Shown here piece after piece: positions 8,763 to 14,669 of a stretch of DNA of 14,669 bases. Positions within the stretch are counted from its first letter, which is position 1; the number at the start of each line of letters is the position of its first letter. Source of the DNA: Bacteroidota bacterium. Its GTDB lineage: Bacteria > Bacteroidota > Bacteroidia > Bacteroidales > UBA1715. The DNA is taken from positions 1 to 14,669 of the forward strand of contig JAJUFK010000027.1 of assembly GCA_029266015.1 (NCBI GenBank). The letters are read 5' to 3'. The notes beneath the pieces are model-generated. The model was not told the origin of the DNA, made no database searches, and worked only from the letters and a program-made list of their open reading frames with translations. A program made the translations under genes and the position numbers.

Positions 8763-10544
8763 ATGAAACGATTTTTTAAATATTTATTCGTAACCACATC
8801 AGGAGCTTTTTTAGGCTTAGCGTTGTTTGTTCTTATTGGAGTTGCTATAATAGCAAGTATAATAGCAGCAAGTTCATCATCTACAATTGATATAAAAGAA
8901 AAAAGTGTTTTACTCATTCGCCTAAACCAACCTATTGAAGAATTATCAGAATCTAATCCATTGGGAAGTATATCACCTATGAATAGCGATGGTGGAACAA
9001 TAGGGCTTCATGATATATTATTTGCAATCAAACAAGCACAAAACGATTCAAACATTAAAGGAATTGTTCTGTATATGGATATGATACAAGCTGGTTACAG
9101 CACTATAATAGAAATTCGAAATGCATTAGAATCATTCAAAAATACCGGGAAATTTATTTATGCATATAGCGATGTTTATACTCAAAAATCATATTTACTT
9201 GCATCGGTAGCTACCAAAGTATATATTAATCCGCAAGGAATGTTCGAGCTTACCGGTATATCATCACAATTTGTTTCATTCAAAGATTTACTACAAAAAA
9301 TTGGTATTCAACCGGTTGTATTCAAAGCAGGTAAATACAAAAGTTATGTAGAAGTATTTACGCAAAATAGTATGAGCAAAGAAAATAGAGAACAAATACA
9401 ATCACTTGTTTCAAATATATGGAATACATATACTTCTCAAATTTCACAAACACGCACACATATTTCAAAACCTCTGTCAACAATAGCAGATTCTATACTA
9501 GTATGGAATGCTGAAAGTTCATATACATTAGGACTTACCGACTCATTGGTATATTACAATGATTTTATAGAAATTGTAAAACAATCTATTTCATTACCAA
9601 CTAAAGATGATATTTCATTTGTAGCATTAGAATCATATATATCACACTGCAATGAAATACAAAAACAAAAAAAATCTGAAAATAAAGCAACTATAGCTCT
9701 TATTGTTGGTTCGGGAACTATTCAACCTGGTAAAGGCGATTATAGCAATATTTACAGTGAATCGTTTTGCAAACTTATACGTGATGCAAGAAAAGACAGT
9801 ACGGTAAAAGCAATTGTATTACGAATCAATTCCGGTGGTGGTTCGGCATTAGCATCTGAATCAATATGGCATGAGGTTTCGCTGGCAGCACAAACAAAAC
9901 CAACCATAGTTTCAATGGGTGACGTAGCTGCTTCGGGAGGATATTATATAGCAGCTCCGGCACATGTAATAGTTGCCGAACCTACTACAATTACAGGTTC
10001 TATAGGTGTATTTGGTATGTTATTTAATACTCAAGAACTTTTCAATAAAATAGGCGTTTCAATAGATACCGTAAAATCAAATTCCTATGCAGACTTAGGT
10101 TCACCTGCTCGTCCTATGAGTAGTTATGAAACGGCTATAATTTCTAAAAACATAGAACAAACCTATACCACATTTAAACAACGCGTTGCCGAAGGAAGAA
10201 AACTATCTCTTTCTAAAGTTGAAGAAATTGCTCAAGGACGAGTATGGTGTGGTAAAGATGCATTACGTATAGGACTAGTAGACACCTTAGGTGGCGTACA
10301 AACTGCAATTGCAATTGCTAATACCAAAGCTAAACTCAATGGCTCTTATACTCTTAAACTATATCCCGAAGAAAAATCAACATTAGAATTACTTATTGAT
10401 AAAATGTCAGAAAATCAATCATTATCACAAGAAATTGAAACTTTGTTGGGAAAAGAAATTGGCACAATTGCTAAAACTATAGAATATATTCCGCAACAAA
10501 AGGGTGTATATATGCAATTACCATATATTCTAAAATTTGATTAA
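8763..10544 (+). CDS. sppA: Signal peptide peptidase SppA, long (67K) type
   Basis: SppA is a membrane-bound serine protease that degrades cleaved signal peptides. The 593-residue protein has one N-terminal membrane anchor (~12-36) and two tandem peptidase S49 repeats, as in the E. coli long form. The general-base lysine is in GKYKSYVE (K193, matching K209 of E. coli) in the N-terminal half. The nucleophile is in GDVAASGGYY (S391, matching S409) in the C-terminal half. Other conserved elements are IVLRINSGGGS (S1-type loop), TTITGSIGVFG and GRVWCGKDALRIGLVD. Both halves of the Ser-Lys dyad are present, so it should be active. It is the first gene of an apparent operon, 15 bases ahead of lpxK. 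Confidence 0.96.
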   Translation: MKRFFKYLFVTTSGAFLGLALFVLIGVAIIASIIAASSSSTIDIKEKSVLLIRLNQPIEELSESNPLGSISPMNSDGGTIGLHDILFAIKQAQNDSNIKGIVLYMDMIQAGYSTIIEIRNALESFKNTGKFIYAYSDVYTQKSYLLASVATKVYINPQGMFELTGISSQFVSFKDLLQKIGIQPVVFKAGKYKSYVEVFTQNSMSKENREQIQSLVSNIWNTYTSQISQTRTHISKPLSTIADSILVWNAESSYTLGLTDSLVYYNDFIEIVKQSISLPTKDDISFVALESYISHCNEIQKQKKSENKATIALIVGSGTIQPGKGDYSNIYSESFCKLIRDARKDSTVKAIVLRINSGGGSALASESIWHEVSLAAQTKPTIVSMGDVAASGGYYIAAPAHVIVAEPTTITGSIGVFGMLFNTQELFNKIGVSIDTVKSNSYADLGSPARPMSSYETAIISKNIEQTYTTFKQRVAEGRKLSLSKVEEIAQGRVWCGKDALRIGLVDTLGGVQTAIAIANTKAKLNGSYTLKLYPEEKSTLELLIDKMSENQSLSQEIETLLGKEIGTIAKTIEYIPQQKGVYMQLPYILKFD

Positions 10545-10559
10545 TATATTCAAAAAAAC

Positions 10560-11594
10560 ATGATACATACATTCCAAAAGATACTGTGTATTTTTTCTCC
10601 ACTGTATTGGTGTATAACGTATCTGCGAAATAAAGCATACGACAAAGGATATATAGCATCAACTGAATGTAAAATTCCAACTATTTGCGTAGGAAATATA
10701 ACCGTAGGCGGCACCGGCAAAACTCCTCATGTAGAATATATTTGTAATCTATTGCAAAATTCTATGCATATAGCCATATTGAGCAGGGGATACAAAAGAA
10801 AAACAAAAGGTTATATTCTTGCATCAAACAATACCTATGTTGACGAAATTGGCGATGAACCTTACTTTTTATATAAAAAATTAGAAAAAACTACCGTTGC
10901 CGTTTGCGAAAATAGAGTTGTGGGGGTTACTCAATTATTACATGAAAAACCAACAATACAAGCAATTATATTAGACGATGCTTTTCAACATAGAGCTTTA
11001 CGTGCCGGACTCAATATAGTACTAATAGACTACAACAGACCTATTTGGAAAGATTGTGTGTTCCCGGGAGGAATGCTGCGCGAAGGAAGATATGCTCTCA
11101 ACAGAGCTCATTGTATAATTGTAACAAAATGCCCTGCAACTATTTCTTTAGAAGAACAAAATATGTGGAAAACTAAATTACGATGCACTCATCAAGATGT
11201 ATTTTTTACAAAAATTGTTTACAAAACAATATATGAAGCAGAAACGAAACAACATAAAGAAATTCCTACCATTCTTTCGAGTAAACATATATTATTAGTA
11301 ACTGGGATAGCACAACCCAAACCTATGTATGATTTTATATCGGAATATTGCAAAAATATTACCCACTTAAATTTTGCAGACCATCATATATATACTAAAG
11401 AGGACTATGACGTAATACTGCAAAACTATAAAACGTATCGCACCACAATAGTTACAACAGAAAAAGACGCTCCAAAAATTCTTGAAATTACACGTAAGCA
11501 ATTACCTGTTTTTGTACTTTCTATTGATATTGAATTTTTGAATAATACCGAGTCCGATTTTCAGAAAAAAATAGTAGATTTTATTTCACAATGA
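10560..11594 (+). CDS. lpxK: Tetraacyldisaccharide 4'-kinase (lipid A synthesis)
   Basis: LpxK phosphorylates the 4' position of the tetraacyldisaccharide 1-phosphate precursor to form lipid IVA, at the inner face of the cytoplasmic membrane, the sixth step of the Raetz pathway. The 344-residue protein has the expected length. An N-terminal hydrophobic helix (~5-20) provides membrane contact. The P-loop is VGGTGKTP (49-56), the conserved LDDAFQHR motif is at 138-145, and DHH (274-276), containing the histidine that partners the catalytic aspartate in the Aquifex enzyme, is present. The start follows sppA by 15 bases and its stop overlaps the acpH start (ATGA), so the three genes are probably co-transcribed. 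Its presence implies a lipid A-containing outer membrane. Confidence 0.96.
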   Translation: MIHTFQKILCIFSPLYWCITYLRNKAYDKGYIASTECKIPTICVGNITVGGTGKTPHVEYICNLLQNSMHIAILSRGYKRKTKGYILASNNTYVDEIGDEPYFLYKKLEKTTVAVCENRVVGVTQLLHEKPTIQAIILDDAFQHRALRAGLNIVLIDYNRPIWKDCVFPGGMLREGRYALNRAHCIIVTKCPATISLEEQNMWKTKLRCTHQDVFFTKIVYKTIYEAETKQHKEIPTILSSKHILLVTGIAQPKPMYDFISEYCKNITHLNFADHHIYTKEDYDVILQNYKTYRTTIVTTEKDAPKILEITRKQLPVFVLSIDIEFLNNTESDFQKKIVDFISQ

Positions 11595-12181
11595 ATTCTT
11601 TAGCTCATACTTTTTTGTCGGGTATAGACAAACAGGTAATAATTGGAAATTTTATAGGTGATTTTGTAAAAGGGCAATCATACACGCAATTTCCCATAGG
11701 TATTCAAAAAGGCATTTTACTACACAGAAGTATTGATAGTTTTGCCGATAATTCTCCTATTGTAAAAAAAAGCAAAGAATTTTTTAAACCTTTATATGGA
11801 CGTTATGCCGGAATAATAGTAGATATAGTTTATGATCATTTTCTATCAACACACTGGCACCTATATTCTGCCATGCGTCGAGAATATTTTATACAATATG
11901 TATATTCATGTTTACGCCAATATTCCTGCATTTTACCTAAACGAGCACAACAATTAATACCATCAATAGCATACAACAATTGGATGAGATATTATGCATC
12001 ATATTATGGATTGGAAAAAGTACTTTCGCGTATGGCTTTAAGAACAAGCCTGCCTCATCATACTGCTACATGTATGCAAATACTACGAAGCAATTATACC
12101 GAATTAGAGCATAACTTCAACGATTTTTTCCCCGAATTACAGAAGTATGTTTTATCGGATGGAACTATATGCAGTTGCTAA
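11591..12181 (+). CDS. acpH: Acyl-carrier-protein phosphodiesterase family protein (AcpH-like)
   Basis: In the characterised E. coli member, AcpH removes the 4'-phosphopantetheine group from holo-ACP. The 196-residue protein has the family length (E. coli ~193) and its HD-like metal-site pattern: NFIGDFVKG (20-28), LLHRSIDSFAD (43-53), VDIVYDHFLSTHW (77-89) and LSRM (145-148). Its ATG overlaps the lpxK stop by 4 bases, suggesting translational coupling. One oddity is the 3' end: the stop codon (12179-12181) falls inside the left arm of the GC-rich hairpin at 12176-12246, and the last residues (LSDGTICSC) run from AT-rich into GC-rich sequence, so the native C-terminus may have been altered by an insertion. 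The family assignment is firm; the physiological substrate in Bacteroidota is less certain. Confidence 0.85.
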   Translation: MNSLAHTFLSGIDKQVIIGNFIGDFVKGQSYTQFPIGIQKGILLHRSIDSFADNSPIVKKSKEFFKPLYGRYAGIIVDIVYDHFLSTHWHLYSAMRREYFIQYVYSCLRQYSCILPKRAQQLIPSIAYNNWMRYYASYYGLEKVLSRMALRTSLPHHTATCMQILRSNYTELEHNFNDFFPELQKYVLSDGTICSC

Positions 12182-12246
12182 CTGCTGGCTTCGTTCCTGA
12201 CGAGCTGCACCGCCGCTGCTGTGGTCAAAACGGCTTGTTGTCAGCA
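12176..12246. other. GC-rich imperfect hairpin, loosely attC-like, at the acpH 3' end
   Basis: Bases 12181-12250 contain 42 G/C in 70, an island in AT-rich DNA. The arms 12176-12201 and 12224-12246 fold together with 17 Watson-Crick and 2 G-T pairs, 4 mismatches, a 2-base bulge (12190-12191) and a 1-base bulge (12197), around a 22-base GC-rich middle. Read on the minus strand, the outer 7-mers are TGCTGAC and GTTAGCA, which recalls the R''/R' boxes, length and extrahelical bases of integron attC sites. GTTAGCA matches the GTTRRRY core only in part. It would lie 3' of the acetyltransferase gene, the place expected for a cassette. Alternatives are a bidirectional terminator-like structure or a dispersed genomic repeat. 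A smaller perfect hairpin (GCAGTT, GCT, AACTGC) sits at 12171-12185. Confidence 0.4.
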
Positions 12247-12292
12247 CGGAAAGGGTAATTGATATATAGTTTTTGTTATGGGGTGTATTTCT

Positions 12293-13012
12293 TTATTCAT
12301 CTAATTTTTTGATATACATAAAAGGACTGATATCAATCGGGTTATCAGAGGAAAAGTATTTTACCTTACATTCTTTCTCCGTTTTTCCATTTTTTGTCCA
12401 TCTAATATTCCAATTTACATTACAAGGATGAATTATTGGTTTATCCAATATTCCATTGTCTGTATTAATGTCCCAGCTCCAACGCGGTGAATTATTTCTC
12501 AATTGATATGGTTCAACATCCCATAGCTCAATTTTATTTAATTTATTTGGCGTCTCGGTCATTGCACAAACCTCTATCAAGGGTTTATAAAATGAAATGT
12601 CTGACATGGAATAACCAAGGTTTGAAAATTTAATAAATCCCATTTTTCTCCAAAAGAGTTCAGACTCTTTTGGCTGACAAAAAAGCTTAATTGCAAGAAC
12701 TCCCTTGTCTTTGAATGACTCCGATATCATTCCGAAAAAAATTTTACCTAAACCTTTTTTTCGATAATCATAGTGGATTTCCATTATATCTATTTCGATG
12801 AAAATGTCACATTGTTGCCAAACAACAAAACCAATAGGGACATCATTTAATTTTAAGCTAATCAATTCATTTCTTCTAAATGAATTCTCGATAATATTCC
12901 AATTACAATAAAAACCGTCATCATATTCTTTTCTCTCTTGAATCAACAAATCTTTAATTTTATTCAAATCATTTTTAGATGGCGAAAAGTTTATTTTATG
13001 TTCTCTCTTCAT
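12293..13012 (-). CDS. GNAT-family N-acetyltransferase with uncharacterised C-terminal extension
   Basis: The first ~140 residues of this 239-residue protein fit a GCN5-related acetyltransferase: strand ISLKLNDVPIGFVVW (51-65), strand FIEIDIMEIHYDYR (70-83) and the acetyl-CoA pyrophosphate loop R-K-K-G-L-G (83-88), then LFWRKMGFIKF (113-123). The acceptor substrate is unknown. Residues ~147-239 form a Trp/Asn-rich tail (SPRWSWD, VNWNIRW) that I do not recognise. An in-frame TGA 12 bases upstream fixes the ATG at 13012. Codon use differs from its neighbours: 8 of 17 Glu codons are GAG and 7 of 9 Arg codons are AGA, whereas rsgA uses almost only GAA and mixes Arg codons. It sits 45 bases after rsgA on the same strand, with the GC-rich hairpin past its 3' end. 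Recent acquisition is likely but not proven. Confidence 0.8.
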   Translation of the reverse strand: MKREHKINFSPSKNDLNKIKDLLIQERKEYDDGFYCNWNIIENSFRRNELISLKLNDVPIGFVVWQQCDIFIEIDIMEIHYDYRKKGLGKIFFGMISESFKDKGVLAIKLFCQPKESELFWRKMGFIKFSNLGYSMSDISFYKPLIEVCAMTETPNKLNKIELWDVEPYQLRNNSPRWSWDINTDNGILDKPIIHPCNVNWNIRWTKNGKTEKECKVKYFSSDNPIDISPFMYIKKLDE

Positions 13013-13057
13013 AGTTGGTTGTCATTTTAATAAATCCCATAACTCTGTAGCAAACAA

Positions 13058-13984
13058 TTATTTTCGGTGTTTTGAATTTTCATCAAAAAACATTGCTACA
13101 TAATTTTCATATCTGCTTATCGCAATAAATCCATCTTGCACATCTTGAATAACAGAACAATTTGGCTCGTGAATATGGGTACAATTATAAAATTTACACT
13201 TGTGAGAACTTGCAAAAATTTCAGGAAAATAATGAGCCAATTCTTCTTTGGTACAATCATGCAACCCAAAAGCTTTAACTCCCGGCGTATCAATAATATA
13301 ACCACCGCATTGCATGTGATACATTTCGGCAAATGTTGTTGTATGTTGACCTTTATTATGAGATTTTGAAATTTCCTGTATAGCTACGGTAATATTAGAA
13401 TCTATAGCCTGAATAAGTGAAGACTTACCAACCCCCGAATTCCCGGCAAGTACATTTACAGAATCTTTCATTTGATTACGCAATGTATCTATATTATATC
13501 CTGTTTGTGCCGAAACCAATATCAATTCATACCCTGCCAATGTATAAATATCAATCCATTCTTGTAACAATTCTACATCAGAACTGCTTGTGTATAAATC
13601 ACTTTTATTGACAACTATTGTACAAGGTATATCATACGCTTCTGTCGTAACTAAGAATCTATCAATAAACGACAACAAAGTTTGAGGGCTATGCAAAGTA
13701 ACAACCAAATATGCCCTGTCAATATTTGCAGCTAGTATATGTGATTGTTTTGATAAATTTGATGCTTTTCGAATTATATAATTTTTACGCTCCAAAATTT
13801 CTGCAATTACCCCTTGTGTTTCAGCATCGGGGACAAATTCAACGTGGTCGCCAACAGCAATTGGGTTAGTACTTTTTGTATCATCAAGCCGCAATTTTCC
13901 TTTTATGCGACAATCATACACCTGATTGTTATCTGCAACAACCTTATACCAACTGCCGGTTGATTTTATAACAGTACCTCTCAT
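13058..13984 (-). CDS. rsgA: Small ribosomal subunit biogenesis GTPase RsgA
   Basis: RsgA is a circularly permuted GTPase that acts in late maturation of the 30S subunit. The 308-residue protein has an N-terminal OB-fold (~1-70), then the G motifs in the permuted order G4 NKSD (126-129), G1 GNSGVGKSSL (181-190), the G2 region GQHTTTF (212-218) and G3 DTPG (232-235). The C-terminal zinc knuckle is present with C263, C268, H270 and C276. The G2 motif reads GQHTTT where GRHTTT is usual, a mild change. Its ATG overlaps the stop of the upstream 142-residue gene (ATGA at 13984-13981), so the two are probably translated together. The acetyltransferase gene follows 45 bases downstream and may be read by the same transcript. 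Confidence 0.96.
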   Translation of the reverse strand: MRGTVIKSTGSWYKVVADNNQVYDCRIKGKLRLDDTKSTNPIAVGDHVEFVPDAETQGVIAEILERKNYIIRKASNLSKQSHILAANIDRAYLVVTLHSPQTLLSFIDRFLVTTEAYDIPCTIVVNKSDLYTSSSDVELLQEWIDIYTLAGYELILVSAQTGYNIDTLRNQMKDSVNVLAGNSGVGKSSLIQAIDSNITVAIQEISKSHNKGQHTTTFAEMYHMQCGGYIIDTPGVKAFGLHDCTKEELAHYFPEIFASSHKCKFYNCTHIHEPNCSVIQDVQDGFIAISRYENYVAMFFDENSKHRK

Positions 13985-14409
13985 TTTTGTGAAAATGATA
14001 GATTCTCAATACCACAAGTATTACATTCTTTTTCATATTTTTCAATAAGTTTTTGCAATTGCTTTTCGTATTCGGCCGATGATAATTGCCCCCCTCCTTG
14101 TGATTGTAATTCTTTGGTAGCCATACGCATAATAAGTTCTTCCCAAAACGTATGCTCATCGTATTGTGAAATTATATCATCACAAAACGATTCAAATTCA
14201 TTGGTAGGAACATATCCTCCCATTTTTTTGTCAAATTCCACATCGCTTTCTATACCATTATTATACGCAGTTGCATATAATTTTTGAATCAACTCCTCAT
14301 AATCTTGTGCATGTTCACTATTCCCATAGGCTTGAGTCATCCATTCGCCCAAATATACCATTTGCAACAAATCTTGCATTTGAGTTTCTGTAAGTTCTAA
14401 AGTAATCAT
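13981..14409 (-). CDS. Conserved-looking hypothetical protein coupled to rsgA
   Basis: This 142-residue protein is acidic, probably mostly helical, with no signal peptide or membrane segment, so cytosolic. Visible elements are LLQMVYLGEWMTQAY (14-28), a DYEELIQKLYATAY helix (36-49), EFESFCDDIISQYDEHTFWEELIMRMA (71-97) and a C-terminal Glu/Lys/Gln-rich segment (~110-130) that may form a coiled coil. I recall small hypothetical proteins sharing a YLGEWM...A and YD..TFW.EL..R.A pattern, but cannot name a family or function. It overlaps rsgA by 4 bases and has its own upstream -7 box, so it is the first gene of the rsgA transcript. A link to ribosome maturation is only guilt by association. Confidence 0.8.
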   Translation of the reverse strand: MITLELTETQMQDLLQMVYLGEWMTQAYGNSEHAQDYEELIQKLYATAYNNGIESDVEFDKKMGGYVPTNEFESFCDDIISQYDEHTFWEELIMRMATKELQSQGGGQLSSAEYEKQLQKLIEKYEKECNTCGIENLSFSQK

Positions 14410-14425
14410 AATTCTATTTTTTTTA

Positions 14426-14433
14426 CAAATATA
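14426..14433 (-). promoter_or_regulatory. -7 promoter box for the hypothetical-rsgA operon
   Basis: The minus strand reads TATATTTG, an exact TAnnTTTG match, 17 bases upstream of the ATG at 14409. The transcript leader would be only about 10 bases long. No TTG was found at the proper -33 spacing. Confidence 0.5.
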
Positions 14434-14559
14434 CAGTTTTTTACGTCTAAGTTTTTGCTATAACCAACTAAGAAGAAATTCTTGAAATATGAAAAACTAT
14501 TCTTTTTTACACTACAACAAAATAACTAAACCCGTTGTGCATTTATAAAAAAAGTAATA

Positions 14560-14632
14560 AAAGTTGTTCATTGAATTATAAAAATTCGTATATTTATTTG
14601 TGAATCAAACAATTAAATAGATGAACAACTTT
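14560..14632. repeat. Perfect 12-bp inverted repeat around a start codon
   Basis: AAAGTTGTTCAT at 14560-14571 is the exact reverse complement of ATGAACAACTTT at 14621-14632, with 49 AT-rich bases between. The right arm is the first four codons of the gene starting at 14621. If the left arm is transcribed, a stem would hide the start codon; it could also be a protein-binding site or chance. Confidence 0.55.
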
Positions 14633-14669
14633 GAGGCAAGTTACGAAAAAATATTGGAATTTGTAAGAA
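14621..14669 (+). CDS. Start of an unidentified gene (partial, 3' end outside window)
   Basis: From the ATG at 14621 the frame is open to the window edge and reads MNNFEASYEKILEFVR. Sixteen residues are too few to assign a family. The gene is divergent from the hypothetical-rsgA operon across a 211-base AT-rich spacer, and its first four codons form one arm of the 12-bp inverted repeat. Imperfect -7-like sequence lies near 14589-14596 (TATATTTA). Confidence 0.5.
   Translation, partial: MNNFEASYEKILEFVR

Noticed and set aside
12171..12185. GCAGTT-GCT-AACTGC hairpin as an intrinsic terminator for the sppA-lpxK-acpH operon
   Set aside because: There is no T-run after the stem, and the stem overlaps the last codons of acpH. 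It competes with the larger GC-rich fold.

Overview
The window looks like a chromosomal segment of an AT-rich Bacteroidota genome. Supporting signs are Bacteroidota-type -7 promoter boxes (TAnnTTTG) with no clear Shine-Dalgarno sites, a very large secreted Ig/PKD-type surface protein with an IgGFc-binding-like module, lipid A synthesis (LpxK), and the folK / sppA-lpxK gene neighbourhood. I cannot name a genus. No rRNA, tRNA, CRISPR array or intact insertion sequence was seen.

Layout. Positions 1-4403 (minus) hold the first ~1,467 codons of a giant secreted protein that runs off the left edge. 4549-6333 (minus) is a CLC chloride channel/transporter with two CBS domains. 6334-6819 is a long AT-rich spacer with a 10-bp tandem repeat and dispersed-repeat-like CACAGAT sequence. 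6820-8154 (plus) is the Na+/H+ antiporter NhaD. folK (8158-8646, minus) converges on it with a 3-bp gap. 8763-12181 (plus) is a compact operon sppA-lpxK-acpH. 12176-12246 is a GC-rich imperfect hairpin, loosely attC-like, that overlaps the acpH stop codon. 12293-13012 (minus) is a GNAT-type acetyltransferase with codon use unlike its neighbours. 13058-14409 (minus) is rsgA preceded by a conserved-looking small gene overlapping it by 4 bp. A new plus-strand gene begins at 14621 and is cut by the right edge.

How the genes relate. Most of the window is housekeeping: folate synthesis (FolK), membrane quality control (SppA), lipid A phosphorylation (LpxK), a probable acyl-carrier-protein phosphodiesterase (AcpH) and 30S maturation (RsgA). 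CLC and NhaD are divergent and together suggest ion and pH balance. The accessory features are the giant surface protein, and the GC-rich hairpin plus acetyltransferase between acpH and rsgA. The hairpin/acetyltransferase pair is the best candidate for a recent insertion. I found no convincing new defence or mobile system; the most unusual signals are that hairpin, the valine at the Glu_in position of the CLC protein, and the uncharacterised gene coupled to rsgA.
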